Positions 50,162-60,368 are shown, counted from the first letter of the stretch. The stretch: 64,000 nt of DNA from Hyphomonas atlantica corrig. (GCF_000682715.1 NZ_AWFH01000063.1:62001-126000); one strand, 5' to 3'. Notes: a model not told the origin generated them from the letters alone. Made by a program: numbers and translations.

Positions 50162-52183
50162 TTACTGACGGATAACGCGCACGCCGCTGCCGGTTCGGGA
50201 GCTGGACGCCGTGGCGAAGGCCTGGGCCATGCCGCGATAGAACGTAATGCGCTCTTCCGCCGCTTCACTCATCTCCATGCCAACTTCGGCGCCAAGCAGC
50301 GGTTCGGGTGGCATGCCGGCATGTGCGATTTCCATGATGTCCGACCAGAGATCGGCGGGCAGGCCACCGCCGGAAACTTTCGCCATCGGGCTGTCATCAT
50401 CATTGCCGATCCACACCCCGCCAACATAGGCATTGGAGAAGCCAATGAACCAGGCATCGCGCCAGTCCTGGCTGGTGCCGGTCTTGCCCGCGACGGTCCA
50501 GTTGCCGAATTTGGCGCGCTGGCCGGTTCCGAAGGAGGCATTCGTCACACGCGACAGCATGCCGTTCATCTCTTTTGCCAATTCATGATCGAATACACGG
50601 TCGCGATTGTAATCCGGCCGCGTATAGAGCACGTCGCCGCGCGAATTCTCGATCTTTTCAATCAGCCAAGGGTCCATGCGGAGGCCACCTGACTGGAATG
50701 TGCCGAAGGCGCGGGTGATCTCCCACAGCGACACTTCCTGACTGCCAAGCGCGATGGATGGGAAAGGCTTCAACGGAGTGGTGATGCCAAACCGGCGGGC
50801 AACGCCGATGACGCTCTCTTCGCTGGCTTCCTGAGTCAGCTCTGCAGCGACGGTATTGGTGGAGCGGGCCATGGCTTCGCTGAGGGTCATCGGGCCAAGG
50901 AAACCGCCGCCATAGTTTTCGGGCTTCCACTTTCCGATGGAGAGCGGCGCGTCCTCGAATACGTCATAGGCAGAAAAGCCGCTTTCAAGCGCTGCCGCAT
51001 AGACGAATGGTTTGAAGCTGGAGCCCGGCTGGCGTTTGGCTTGGGTGACGCGGTTGAATTCGGACTCGGTAAAGTCTCGGCCGCCGACGAGGGCGACGAC
51101 GCGCCCCTCGCGGTCAATCACGAGCGCAGCGGCCTGGCTCGCCTTGGCGGCTTCACCATCTTTCTCCATCCGCTCATTCAGTTTGGCGTGGATCTTCTGC
51201 TGCAGCTCGACATCAATCGACAAGGTCACCACCATGTCGCCCGGCGGGCGGGGTAGCATCAGCTTCACCCGGTCGGCGACGGTATCCATCACATAGCCGA
51301 GTTGGGGGTCGTAATCCGGCGCATCGATGATGGTGATATCGGTCTCGATGGCCTCGGTGACCTCATCCTGTGTGATAAAGCCGAGATCCTGCATCTGCTG
51401 CAGCACATAAAGCTGGCGGGATTTGGCGCCTTCCAGATTATCGCGCAAATTAAGTTTGGACGGGGCCTTGGGCAGTGCAGCGAGGATGGCGGCCTCCGGC
51501 ACCGACAATTCCTCTGGCGGCTTGCCGAAATAATAGCGTGAGGCAGCATCAATACCGTAGAGACCCGCGCCGAAATACACTCTGTTCAGATAGAGCGACA
51601 GAATCTCGTCTTTTGTGAGCTTCTTCTCCAACTCGCGTGCCAGTTTCATCTCCTGCGCCTTGCGGGAGATGGTCTGGCGGCTGTCCAGAACGAGGTTCTT
51701 GATCAGCTGTTGGGTGATGGTGGATGCACCGGACACGGTCTCTCCGGCGCGCATGTTAGACCAGGCCGCGCGGGCGATGGCCGCGTCGTCTGCGCCATCA
51801 TGCTCATAGAAGCGTTTGTCTTCGGCGGCGATGAAGGCCTGCGGTACATGGTCGGGCAGGCGGCTGACATCGGTCGCGCGCCCATAGCGCGGGCCGCGAA
51901 CATCCAGCGTGTTCCCATTGCGATCCACGAATTCGATGGCGGGTTCGCGCTTGGCATCCCACAGCTCCGCCACGGGCGGCAGGCTGGGCATGCCGAAATA
52001 GAGAGAGCGCCACTTCCAGAAGGCCCAACCGGCCCCGGCCAGCAGCGCGATCAGCAGGACCAGCATCAGATAACGCCCGGCGCGGGTCTTCAGGAAACCG
52101 AAGCGCGAGCGTCGCACCTTTATGGCGCGGGCGCCTGTCGTCTTGCCTGCCTTTGTGGGCGGTTTTCTGGGTGTTTTCGCCAT
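50162..52183 (-). CDS. Class A penicillin-binding protein (transglycosylase/transpeptidase)
   Basis: A 673-residue bifunctional peptidoglycan synthase. It has a basic cytoplasmic tail, one membrane anchor (about 37-58), a GT51 transglycosylase domain with EDKRFYEHDG (catalytic Glu) and GASTITQQL, and a transpeptidase domain with SSFKP (catalytic Ser), STN and KTGTS. It resembles PBP1a-type proteins but is short and lacks the extra OB-like domain. The C-terminal 40 residues are Ser/Arg-rich. Transcribed alone. Confidence 0.9.
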   Translation of the reverse strand: MAKTPRKPPTKAGKTTGARAIKVRRSRFGFLKTRAGRYLMLVLLIALLAGAGWAFWKWRSLYFGMPSLPPVAELWDAKREPAIEFVDRNGNTLDVRGPRYGRATDVSRLPDHVPQAFIAAEDKRFYEHDGADDAAIARAAWSNMRAGETVSGASTITQQLIKNLVLDSRQTISRKAQEMKLARELEKKLTKDEILSLYLNRVYFGAGLYGIDAASRYYFGKPPEELSVPEAAILAALPKAPSKLNLRDNLEGAKSRQLYVLQQMQDLGFITQDEVTEAIETDITIIDAPDYDPQLGYVMDTVADRVKLMLPRPPGDMVVTLSIDVELQQKIHAKLNERMEKDGEAAKASQAAALVIDREGRVVALVGGRDFTESEFNRVTQAKRQPGSSFKPFVYAAALESGFSAYDVFEDAPLSIGKWKPENYGGGFLGPMTLSEAMARSTNTVAAELTQEASEESVIGVARRFGITTPLKPFPSIALGSQEVSLWEITRAFGTFQSGGLRMDPWLIEKIENSRGDVLYTRPDYNRDRVFDHELAKEMNGMLSRVTNASFGTGQRAKFGNWTVAGKTGTSQDWRDAWFIGFSNAYVGGVWIGNDDDSPMAKVSGGGLPADLWSDIMEIAHAGMPPEPLLGAEVGMEMSEAAEERITFYRGMAQAFATASSSRTGSGVRVIRQ

Positions 52184-52394
52184 GTGTTCCAGATACCCGA
52201 ATTCGATTTTTCAACAGGTTAATTGCTTCAGGAATGGGGCAATGAGAAGGCATGGCGTGCAATGTGCCGCCTGCCGCGAGGTCACGCCTTACAATACGGG
52301 TATTTCCCGAGTGATAAGAGAGGCACAAACTGGTTCAGTGAAACCAGTATCGACCAGGGCCCGTAAATGATGGCCCGGCACCCCGGAGGAAAAC
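52184..52394. promoter_or_regulatory. Divergent promoter region with operator-like palindrome
   Basis: This 211-bp spacer separates the PBP gene and the monooxygenase. It contains a perfect 7-bp inverted repeat ACTGGTT-(6)-AACCAGT (52329-52348), about 45 bp before the monooxygenase start, which could be a repressor operator. GGAGG precedes the ATG. No coding sequence seen. Confidence 0.4.
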
Positions 52395-53924
52395 ATGCCC
52401 ACATCACCTGCCGCCACGCCCTCAGAGCATTTTGACGTCCTGATTGTCGGGGCGGGCATTTCCGGTGTCGGGGCGGCCTGGCACATGCGGCACCAGTCTC
52501 CGGGAAAGTCGTTCTGCGTGCTGGAAGCGCAGAGTGATTTCGGCGGCACATGGCGCACGCACACCTATCCGGGCATCCGGTCCGATAGTGACCTTTATAC
52601 ATTCGGCTATCGCTTCAAGCCGTGGGAAGGCGCGCCCATCGCGGCGGCGCATGAGATCCTCGCCTATATGGGCGAGGTCATCGAAGAGAACGATCTGGAC
52701 CAACACATCCGGTACAATCACCGGATCGTTTCGGCGGACTGGTCATCCGAGGGCAAGGTCTGGACCGTCACCGCGAAGCGCTCGGACACGGGTGACACGC
52801 AGGTCTTCACGGCCGGCTTTCTGTGGATGTGCCAAGGCTATTACAACCATGAGGAGGGGTACACGCCCGAATGGGACGGCATGCAGGACTTCCGGGGACA
52901 GATCATTCATCCGCAAACCTGGCCTGATGATGTAGACCTCAATGGCAAGAAGGTTATCTGTATCGGCTCTGGCGCGACGGCGGCCACTGTGGTGCCGGCC
53001 ATTGCGGGCGAGTGCGAGCATGTCACGCTGTTGCAACGCTCCCCCACCTATTTCACGCCGGGCCGCAATGTGAACGAGTTGGCCGATGCGCTGCGGGAAG
53101 AAGGCGTGGACGCGGACTGGATCCACAAGATCATTCGCAAGCGTGTTCTGTTCGACCAAGCGAAATTCACGGAACTGGCCCAGAAGCAGCCGGACATTGT
53201 GAGGGCCGAACTGCTAAAGGGCGTTCGCGATCTGCTGGGGCCGGATTATCCCATCGATCCTCATTTCACCCCGAATTACCGCCCGTGGCAGCAACGCATC
53301 GCCTTCGTCCCGGATGGCGACCTGTTTCAGGGCATCGCCAGCGGCAAGGCCAGCGTCGTAACCGACCATATCGACCGGTTCACCGAACGTGGCATCCTGC
53401 TGAAATCCGGCGAGGAGCTTCAGGCGGATATCATCATCACCGCCACCGGGTTCAATCTATCCGTGCTCGGTGACATTCCCTTCTCGAGGGATGGCCAGCC
53501 CATTGATTTCAGTCAGACGGTTACCTATCGCGGCATGATGTTCACGGGTGTGCCGAACATGGCCTGGGTGTTCGGGTACTTCCGCGCCAGCTGGACCTTG
53601 CGGGTTGATCTGATGGGCGATTTCATCAGCCGCCTGCTGAAGCATATGGACGACAAGGGGGCGAAGGAAGTGCGCGTTGAGCTTCGCGAGCAAGACAAGG
53701 ATATGGAAATCCTGCCCTGGATGGACCCGGACAATTTCAACCCCGGCTACATGATGCGTTCGCTACACCTGATGCCGAAGCGTGGCGCGCATGACATCTG
53801 GCAACACTCGCAGGACTACTGGCGCGAGAAAGACGAGATGCCGCTGATCGATCTGGACAGCGAGGAATTTGTCTATGACCGGAAGGGCGCAGATGCCCCC
53901 GCAAAGGACAAAGCGCTGGCCTGA
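52395..53924 (+). CDS. Flavin-containing Baeyer-Villiger-type monooxygenase
   Basis: A 509-residue flavoprotein. The FAD motif GAGISG is at residues 19-24, the NADPH-binding GSGATA lies further on, and FRGQIIHPQTWP fits the Baeyer-Villiger signature FxGxxxHxxxWP. Further features are FGGTWRTHTYPGIRSDSD and ATGFN. It should use NADPH and O2 to oxidise a ketone or similar substrate, which cannot be named. GGAGG lies well placed before the ATG. It is convergent with an acyl-CoA dehydrogenase, perhaps part of the same catabolic theme. Confidence 0.88.
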   Translation: MPTSPAATPSEHFDVLIVGAGISGVGAAWHMRHQSPGKSFCVLEAQSDFGGTWRTHTYPGIRSDSDLYTFGYRFKPWEGAPIAAAHEILAYMGEVIEENDLDQHIRYNHRIVSADWSSEGKVWTVTAKRSDTGDTQVFTAGFLWMCQGYYNHEEGYTPEWDGMQDFRGQIIHPQTWPDDVDLNGKKVICIGSGATAATVVPAIAGECEHVTLLQRSPTYFTPGRNVNELADALREEGVDADWIHKIIRKRVLFDQAKFTELAQKQPDIVRAELLKGVRDLLGPDYPIDPHFTPNYRPWQQRIAFVPDGDLFQGIASGKASVVTDHIDRFTERGILLKSGEELQADIIITATGFNLSVLGDIPFSRDGQPIDFSQTVTYRGMMFTGVPNMAWVFGYFRASWTLRVDLMGDFISRLLKHMDDKGAKEVRVELREQDKDMEILPWMDPDNFNPGYMMRSLHLMPKRGAHDIWQHSQDYWREKDEMPLIDLDSEEFVYDRKGADAPAKDKALA

Positions 53925-53962
53925 GCCTCGCGGAGGTCATTCGCGCTGCAGACGGACGCTGA

Positions 53963-55081
53963 TCAGGGGCAGCCGATGGCGTGCGCCAATATGTTCCGAT
54001 GCACCTCGCTGGTGCCGGAATAAATCGTGGCGGCGCGGGTCGATAGATATTTCGCTTGTGCAAAGTCACTGTTCGGGGCCAGGCCGAGGCCTGCCTGTGT
54101 AATTGCCTGATGCAGTTCCGTGGCGATCACTTTGAGCACAGAAGAGCTCGCCGCGGAACCGACGGGCATTTCCCCACTGGCAACGCGCGCCTCCAATGCT
54201 TCAAACGTGTCGACCTTCATGGCCAGATTGTAGAGATCCTGAGACGGCGCAAGACCTGTCATGCCTCGCTTGGCGGCCCGCAGGGCGCGGCGGAGCAGGC
54301 CGGTGGTCGTGTTGTTTGACCGCGCAATCGCCATCAATGCCTTTGCGGCTCTCCAACCTTCGCCAATGTCTCCGATACGATCGGCGGCGGGCGTTCGGAC
54401 ATTGTCAAAGAAAACCTCATTCGTTTCCGTCTCGCCACTGATGAAGTCGATGGGACGCACCCGGATTCCGGGACGGTTCATCTCAACGAGCAGAAAGACA
54501 AGGCCATCACGTCCCGCACTACCTTCTTCGCATCGCGCCAGCAGGAACATATGCGAGGCATATTGCGCGAAGCTGGTCCAGACCTTGCTGCCATTCAGGA
54601 TGAAATCATCGCCATCTCGCGTTGCGCGCAAAGACAGGGCTGACAAATCTGATCCGGCTTGCGGCTCGGAAAAACCCTGGCACCATTCATGCTCGCCATT
54701 CAGGATGGCGGGCAGGTAGCGGGCTTTCTGGTCCTCGCTACCTTCTGCAATAATCAGTGGGCCGATTGTACGGACGCCGGAATTCATGATGATGGGCGCA
54801 TCACGCTGTGCGCAGGCATTCTCGAAATACAACCGCTGCGCCGCACTCCAGTCTGCGCCGCCATGTTCAATTGGCCAGGACGGCGCAAACCATCCTCTCG
54901 CGAGCAGGCGTTTGCGCCATGCGTCGCATGCCCAACGTGGGGATTTCAGCCCCGTGGTTTCCCGGCCAGCCGCGCGGAGTTCTTCGGTCAGCTCAGCATC
55001 GAGAAAGGCATCCACCTCTTCACGAAAGGCGGCGTCTGCCCGCCCGCTTTCAATCTCCGGAATCGGGAAGCTCCCATCCAT
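53963..55081 (-). CDS. Acyl-CoA dehydrogenase family protein
   Basis: A 372-residue flavoprotein with the usual N-terminal helical, middle beta and C-terminal helical domains. The middle domain has QGFSEPQAGSDLSAL and LNGSKVWTSFAQYA, typical of acyl-CoA dehydrogenases. The C-terminal region ends in TIYSGTSEVHRNILA, the FAD-contact motif. Substrate length cannot be predicted; the family also includes steroid and terpenoid CoA dehydrogenases. Monocistronic, convergent with the monooxygenase. Confidence 0.9.
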   Translation of the reverse strand: MDGSFPIPEIESGRADAAFREEVDAFLDAELTEELRAAGRETTGLKSPRWACDAWRKRLLARGWFAPSWPIEHGGADWSAAQRLYFENACAQRDAPIIMNSGVRTIGPLIIAEGSEDQKARYLPAILNGEHEWCQGFSEPQAGSDLSALSLRATRDGDDFILNGSKVWTSFAQYASHMFLLARCEEGSAGRDGLVFLLVEMNRPGIRVRPIDFISGETETNEVFFDNVRTPAADRIGDIGEGWRAAKALMAIARSNNTTTGLLRRALRAAKRGMTGLAPSQDLYNLAMKVDTFEALEARVASGEMPVGSAASSSVLKVIATELHQAITQAGLGLAPNSDFAQAKYLSTRAATIYSGTSEVHRNILAHAIGCP

Positions 55082-55179
55082 GTCGCCCTCCTGTGTATGG
55101 CGTCATTGGGAGGATACAGTTTCTTGGAGGACAATCTCAATCAGGGGTTATACGGGGTGCGGCACAACTGTCGCCTGTA

Positions 55180-56142
55180 TCAGGAGACAGTGTCGCGAGG
55201 GCCCCGCGGTACGATCCGGTACGGATTGATGTGTGCATGCGAGTAATAATAATGCTGTTTGATGTGGTCGAAATGCACGGTCGGTTTCACCTCCGGCATG
55301 TCATGAATGCGCTTCATGTAGGCGCTGAGTGCATCATACTGACGGATCATTTTCACGTTACACTTGAAATGCACGAAATAGACCGGATCGAACCGGACCA
55401 GCGTGGTGAACAGGCGAATGTCGGCCTCCGTCAGCTGATCACCTACCAGCCATTCGCGGCCATCTGACAGGCGCTGCTCAAGCCAGTCCAGCGCGTCGAA
55501 CAAGGGCACGATGTTCTCGTCATAGGCATCTTGTGTCTGGGCAAAGCCGCATTTGTAGACGCCATTGTTCACCGGTTCGTAGACGCGCGCATTCACATGA
55601 TCGATCTCATCGCGCAAATCAGCAGGATAGAAGTCGGCTTTGTTTCCGGTGATTTCGTTGAAAGCGGTATTGAAGATCCGGATGACTTCGGCGCTTTCAT
55701 TGTTGATGATGGTTTCCTCCTGTTTGTCCCAGAGAACCGGCACGGTCACCTTGCCGGAATAGTCCGACTTCGCCTTTGTGTAGATCTGGTGCAGGTATTC
55801 CTTCCCATAGAGCGGGTCTCCGGACGCGCCTGGAAAATCCGTCTTCAGCTCCCATCCTTCATCCAGCATATGCGGGTGAACCACGCTGACCGGGATCAAG
55901 TCCTCGAGTCCTTTCAGATGGCGGAAGATAAGCGCGCGATGGGCCCACGGGCACGCATAGGACACATAGAGGTGGAACCGGCCCGCCTCGGCCTTTACGG
56001 CATCCTGTCCATCCGGGCCGGGAGAGCCATCCGGCGTGATCCAATTGCGGAAGGCGGAATCTTCACGGTCGAACTTGCCGTCATCTCCGGCGAACTCGTC
56101 TTTCTGCTTCCACTCTCCGTTCACCAGCAGGCCAGGCATCAT
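55180..56142 (-). CDS. Xi-class glutathione S-transferase (glutathionyl-hydroquinone reductase)
   Basis: A 320-residue protein of the YqjG/EcmB type. The active cysteine is in YVSYACPWAHRALIF, the family signature, in a long N-terminal extension typical for xi-class enzymes. The DKQEETIINNESAEVIR segment binds glutathione, and FDPVYFVHFKCN with the C-terminal YYYSH region completes the substrate pocket. It reduces glutathionyl-hydroquinones. Divergent from the MFS gene at 56351. Confidence 0.92.
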   Translation of the reverse strand: MMPGLLVNGEWKQKDEFAGDDGKFDREDSAFRNWITPDGSPGPDGQDAVKAEAGRFHLYVSYACPWAHRALIFRHLKGLEDLIPVSVVHPHMLDEGWELKTDFPGASGDPLYGKEYLHQIYTKAKSDYSGKVTVPVLWDKQEETIINNESAEVIRIFNTAFNEITGNKADFYPADLRDEIDHVNARVYEPVNNGVYKCGFAQTQDAYDENIVPLFDALDWLEQRLSDGREWLVGDQLTEADIRLFTTLVRFDPVYFVHFKCNVKMIRQYDALSAYMKRIHDMPEVKPTVHFDHIKQHYYYSHAHINPYRIVPRGPRDTVS

Positions 56143-56350
56143 CGTCTTCCTTTTCGTATCAATTCCCCCTCAAGCAACGGCTGGCGGGCCGGGTGGTTGC
56201 ATCACGGTTCAGGCTGGGGAAGATTGGCGCACGTCAATCATTGACAGGTGGAGTCGGGATTTCTACAGCCGCGATTGGAACGCAGCTTCGTGCATCGTGT
56301 TCGCTTCGGTGTTCGCCCGCTCCAGGAATGACCGCGCTTACGAGGCTGGA

Positions 56351-57625
56351 ATGTTCAGATCTATCTCCGCCATTGCTGCCCTCTTGTTCGCTGCGGCCAT
56401 CCTGTATGCCGGGAACGGCTTGCAGAGCACCCTCCTGTCCGTGCGCGGCGACATCGAGGGCTTCCCGACCACTGTCATCGGCTTGTTGGCGTCGGCCTAT
56501 TATGCCGGGTTCATTCTCGGGTGCCGCCTTGTGCCCGGCATGATTCAGGGCGTTGGGCATATCCGCGCCTTCGTGGCCCTCGCCTCCATCGCTTCGTCGA
56601 GCGCATTGGCGCACATCCTCTTTGTCGAGCCGATTGCGTGGGGCGGTCTGCGCTTCATCACGGGTTTCAGCTTTGCGGGCCTGACCATGGTTCTGGAAAG
56701 CTGGATCAATGAACGCGCAACGAATGAGAACCGCGGCAAGATCCTGTCGGTCTATCGGATTGTTGACCTTGGCGCCGTGACTATTGGCAACGGCCTGCTC
56801 GCCATCGCGCCGCCTGAGGGCTTCCAGCTGTTCGTATTGGTGTCCATCCTGATCTCCATTGCGCTCGTGCCTGTGGCCCTGACCCGGTCTTCATCACCCG
56901 CGCCGCTGGAAACGGCGAAGCTGGACATCGTGCAGCTCTACAAGGTCTCGCCGGTCGGCGCGATTGGCGCGGCGGCGACGGGCCTCGCCAATGCTGCCTT
57001 CTGGGGCATGGCACCGGTCTATGTGCAGGAACTCGGTTATGGCGCGGCAGCGATCGCAGCCTTCATGAGTACCGCCATCATCGGGGCGGGCCTGTTCCAG
57101 TTCCCAACCGGTTGGCTGTCAGACAAGATTGACCGCCGCATGGTGATTTTCGCCAGCTCCCTGCTGGGCACCGGGGCGTCAGCCTTGCTTGCCACGTTTG
57201 CGGGCTTGTCAGAGAACGCCATGCTGGGCTTCAGCTTCCTGTTCGGTGCTTTCATCATTCCTGTGTTCGGCATCTGCGCTGCCCACGCCAATGATCACGC
57301 AGCCGTCGGCAAGGCGGTTGCGACCAGTGGCGGCCTCCTGCTGCTTTACGGCGTCGGGTCTGTCGTTGGTGCATTGGTCGGCGCGCTGGTCATGAGCGCG
57401 TTCGAGCCTGCAGCCTTGTTCTGGTATATCGCGGGCGTCTATCTTGTGCTGGCCGTCTTCACGCTGCTGCGCATCGGCATCAAGCGCCGTCCGCGCATCA
57501 TCGGCAAGAAGTCACGCTACATTCCAATGGCAAAAAGCCCGCTGACGCGCGTTTACCGCAAGCGTGCAAAGTCGCAGGGCAAAGACCCAGCCAAGAACGC
57601 GCCGAAGGCCGAACCCAAAACCTGA
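56351..57625 (+). CDS. MFS transporter
   Basis: A 424-residue membrane protein with 12 hydrophobic segments and a basic C-terminal tail of about 50 residues (Lys/Arg/Ala-rich). Motifs are GRxxxGxx-type regions: FAGLTMVLESWINERATNENRGKIL (given in parts: LESWINERA and NRGKIL) and GWLSDKIDRRMVIF in the second half. This is the YcaD-like branch of MFS transporters. The ATG at 56351 has GAGG upstream; a longer open frame exists but lies in the opposite gene's start. Substrate unknown. Confidence 0.88.
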   Translation: MFRSISAIAALLFAAAILYAGNGLQSTLLSVRGDIEGFPTTVIGLLASAYYAGFILGCRLVPGMIQGVGHIRAFVALASIASSSALAHILFVEPIAWGGLRFITGFSFAGLTMVLESWINERATNENRGKILSVYRIVDLGAVTIGNGLLAIAPPEGFQLFVLVSILISIALVPVALTRSSSPAPLETAKLDIVQLYKVSPVGAIGAAATGLANAAFWGMAPVYVQELGYGAAAIAAFMSTAIIGAGLFQFPTGWLSDKIDRRMVIFASSLLGTGASALLATFAGLSENAMLGFSFLFGAFIIPVFGICAAHANDHAAVGKAVATSGGLLLLYGVGSVVGALVGALVMSAFEPAALFWYIAGVYLVLAVFTLLRIGIKRRPRIIGKKSRYIPMAKSPLTRVYRKRAKSQGKDPAKNAPKAEPKT

Positions 57626-57639
57626 GGACGGTTAATGCT

Positions 57640-58026
57640 TCAGGCCATGCCCGGCCGCCAGGCATCGCGCAGGTGAATTGGCAGGCGACCCGGCACAATG
57701 CCGATCAAATCGTAGCGCCACCCATGCTGTGAGTATTGCGGCCGCTTGGCCATCCAGTTTTCGGCTGCGCGGGCGATGCGCTGCCACGCATGTACGCTGA
57801 CCGCATCAATCGCCGTTGCCTCACGCTTGCGGGCTTTCACCTCGATAAACACGATCGTACCGGACTTTTCCGCGATCAGGTCAATCTCACCTACCGGTGT
57901 GCGCACCCTATGCGCGAGGATGCGATAGCCCTTGAGGCGTAGGAAGAGCGCGGCATAGGTCTCGCCGGTTCGGCCACGTCGCTCGGCGGCCGTGCGTTTG
58001 TCGCTTGGGCGCCGCGCGTTAGCCAT
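57640..58026 (-). CDS. yraN: YraN family endonuclease-like protein (UPF0102)
   Basis: A 128-residue protein with the UPF0102 nuclease-like core: [28 protein letters not shown] and VFIEVKARK, which are the Glu-Asp-Glu-x-Lys residues of the PD-(D/E)xK fold. The cellular role is not established. It overlaps rsmI by 8 bp, the standard rsmI-yraN order. Confidence 0.92.
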   Translation of the reverse strand: MANARRPSDKRTAAERRGRTGETYAALFLRLKGYRILAHRVRTPVGEIDLIAEKSGTIVFIEVKARKREATAIDAVSVHAWQRIARAAENWMAKRPQYSQHGWRYDLIGIVPGRLPIHLRDAWRPGMA

Positions 58027-58939
58027 CGGCCTTCAATTGCAAGGCGCGCTGATAAACCTCCCGCTTGGGCAGGCCGAGCGCTTCGGCAACGGCATTGGCG
58101 GCGGCCTTGGTCGGATGGTCCTGCAGGGCGTCGCGCAGCGCAGCGTCCAGGCCTTCGGCAGTCACTTCCGCTTCGCCCGGTGGGCCGACGAGCAGCACGA
58201 TTTCCCCGCGTGGCGGGCCGGCTTCTGCATAGTGCGCGGCAAGGTCTGCCAGCGTGCCGCGCCGCGTTTCCTCGAACAGTTTGGTCAGCTCCCGGGTCAC
58301 CGCAGCGTCACGCGGTCCGAGCACGGCAGCAAGGTCTGCCAGCGCGTCGGCAAGACGGGGGCCACTTTCATAGAAGATCAGCGTGCCCGGCACAGCTTTC
58401 AGCGCCTCCGCGGCAGACTTCCGTGCGCCGGATTTTGGCGGCAGGAAGCCCGCGAACAGGAATTTGTCACTTGGCAAGCCACTGGCCACGAGACCAGCCA
58501 GCATGGCCGATGCACCCGGCACGGGGATGACCTTTACGCCGGCCTCAAGCGCTTCATGCGCCAGCTTCCAGCCCGGATCCGAGACAAGCGGCGTACCGGC
58601 GTCAGAGATCAACGCGATCCTGGCGCCGTCCTGCAAGGCCGAGATCAGGCCCGGTCTCCGTTCCGCCCCATTGTGGTCATGATAGGGGCTGAGCCGCGCT
58701 TTAATCCCATAGGCCGACATCAGCTTTCCGGCGAAGCGCGTGTCCTCTGCCAGAACCTCATCGGCAGCGGCCAGCACGTCGAGTGCGCGCAGGGTGATGT
58801 CGCGCAGATTGCCGATCGGGGTGGAAACCACATAGAGACCCGGATCCAGAGATACAGCCGGTTGCCCCTTGGGGTGGCCGGGCCTAGAGTCGGCGGAGGC
58901 GGGAATCGCCCCGGAGTCAGAAGGATCAGGAGATGACAT
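58019..58939 (-). CDS. rsmI: 16S rRNA (cytidine(1402)-2'-O)-methyltransferase
   Basis: A 306-residue tetrapyrrole-methylase-fold enzyme. After a 30-residue Ser/Pro-rich start it has [47 protein letters not shown] and [17 protein letters not shown], all typical of RsmI. It methylates C1402 of 16S rRNA. I prefer ATG 58939 over 58951. Both overlap the 5' end of the divergent lipoprotein gene (start 58933), so the two coding regions overlap head to head. Confidence 0.92.
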   Translation of the reverse strand: MSSPDPSDSGAIPASADSRPGHPKGQPAVSLDPGLYVVSTPIGNLRDITLRALDVLAAADEVLAEDTRFAGKLMSAYGIKARLSPYHDHNGAERRPGLISALQDGARIALISDAGTPLVSDPGWKLAHEALEAGVKVIPVPGASAMLAGLVASGLPSDKFLFAGFLPPKSGARKSAAEALKAVPGTLIFYESGPRLADALADLAAVLGPRDAAVTRELTKLFEETRRGTLADLAAHYAEAGPPRGEIVLLVGPPGEAEVTAEGLDAALRDALQDHPTKAAANAVAEALGLPKREVYQRALQLKADG

Positions 58940-60261
58940 TGCTTCAACCATTGCTCAGGAAGCTTCCCGCGCCAAGTCTTCTGTTGGCTTCGCTGCTTCT
59001 GGCCACAGCCTGTGCCACAGCGCCAGCGCGCCAGCCAGTGCCGATTGGCACCGGACAGCCGCGTGACGAACCGGTTACCGGTGTCCCTCGGGATCTTGGC
59101 GATGTGCCGGGCGAAGAAATCGAAATCACTGACATTGAAGATCTCGACGACATGCGCCGGGGACGGGGAGACCGGGGCCTGACACCACCCTTCATGCAGG
59201 GCCGTGAGATCAAGCGCGCCGCTGTGCTGCTGCCTTTCTCTCACCCGAACGCGAATGTTCGCGCCGAGGCTGAAAGCATGCTCGCCGGAATTGAGCTGGC
59301 GCTGTTCGAATATGCCGACAAGGATTTCCTGATCATCCCAAAGGACACCGCCGGCAAGACGTCTGTTGCGGAAGCGCGCCTTGATGAAGCCTTTGAAGAC
59401 AAGGTGGATGTTGTTCTAGGCCCGCTCTTTGGGGCGAATGTGAAAACCGTGCGGGAAAAAGCCCGCAAGGAAGACGTGCCGGTTATCGGCTTCTCGAATG
59501 ACCGGTCTGCCGCCGGGGGCGGGGCCTATCTCGCTTCAATCACGCCTGACGAAGAAGTGCGGCGTGTGATGGAGTATGTCGCGTCGCGCGGCGTGGATAC
59601 GTTCGTTTTCCTGGGGCCACGCTCTGAGTATGGCCGCCAGATCGAAGCGGCGATGCGTTACGAAGCCCCGCGTCTGGGCGCAGTGCTGGCTGCCTCGGCA
59701 TTTTACGGCGAAGACAGCGGCGCTGGCGCTGAAGCGCGTCAGATCGCCAATGTTCTCAAAAATGAACTGTCCGGGCGTCTGGATCGTGTCGCCGTGATGA
59801 TTCCGGAGCGCGGAGTGAAACTGCTGTCTGTCGCGCCGCTGCTGCCATATAATGGCGTCGACATGCGTCAGGTGAAACTGATCGGTACGTCATACTGGGA
59901 CGATTCCAGCATCTGGCGTGAGCCAACCCTGCGCGGCGGCTATTACGCTTCGACTGATCCCAACAACAAGACGGCCTTCACCCAGACCTATCGTCGGATC
60001 TATGGCCGCGCGCCGACTGACCTGGCTGCATTGGCCTATGATGCCGCAGCGCTGACCGTCCGTCTGGCCGCCGATGACAGCCTGACCTATGGCGGCGTGA
60101 CCGATCCCGACGGCTTCTTCGGCGTAAATGGCCTGTTCCGCTTCCGCATTGACGGCACATCCGAGCGTGGCCTGGCCGTGATGCAGATTCAGCCCGGCGG
60201 GGCAGAACTGGTCGAGGGGGGTGTGCAATCCTTCCCGACAACGCCTGTTGGCCCCAGCTGA
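58933..60261 (+). CDS. Penicillin-binding protein activator, LppC/LpoA-like lipoprotein
   Basis: A 442-residue lipoprotein (signal SLLLASLLLATAC; lipid-anchor Cys27) with a periplasmic-binding-protein-like fold of the LppC family: IKRAAVLLPFSHPNANVRAEAESML, then VVLGPLFGANVKTV and GFSNDRSAAG. In gammaproteobacteria, LpoA activates PBP1a from the outer membrane. The low-complexity region before residue 90 (EIEITDIEDLDD) looks disordered. The ATG follows AAGGA and overlaps the rsmI start. The PBP gene of the window lies 7 kb away. Confidence 0.88.
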   Translation: MTLLQPLLRKLPAPSLLLASLLLATACATAPARQPVPIGTGQPRDEPVTGVPRDLGDVPGEEIEITDIEDLDDMRRGRGDRGLTPPFMQGREIKRAAVLLPFSHPNANVRAEAESMLAGIELALFEYADKDFLIIPKDTAGKTSVAEARLDEAFEDKVDVVLGPLFGANVKTVREKARKEDVPVIGFSNDRSAAGGGAYLASITPDEEVRRVMEYVASRGVDTFVFLGPRSEYGRQIEAAMRYEAPRLGAVLAASAFYGEDSGAGAEARQIANVLKNELSGRLDRVAVMIPERGVKLLSVAPLLPYNGVDMRQVKLIGTSYWDDSSIWREPTLRGGYYASTDPNNKTAFTQTYRRIYGRAPTDLAALAYDAAALTVRLAADDSLTYGGVTDPDGFFGVNGLFRFRIDGTSERGLAVMQIQPGGAELVEGGVQSFPTTPVGPS

Positions 60262-60368
60262 TACCCGTCCTGACGCTGCGCGACCTGTGACGATCCCTTG
60301 CACGTCGCGCAGTGCTCCCCCACATGAGCGGCTGATGTGAGACAATCCTGGAAGACGATAGCCATTCC

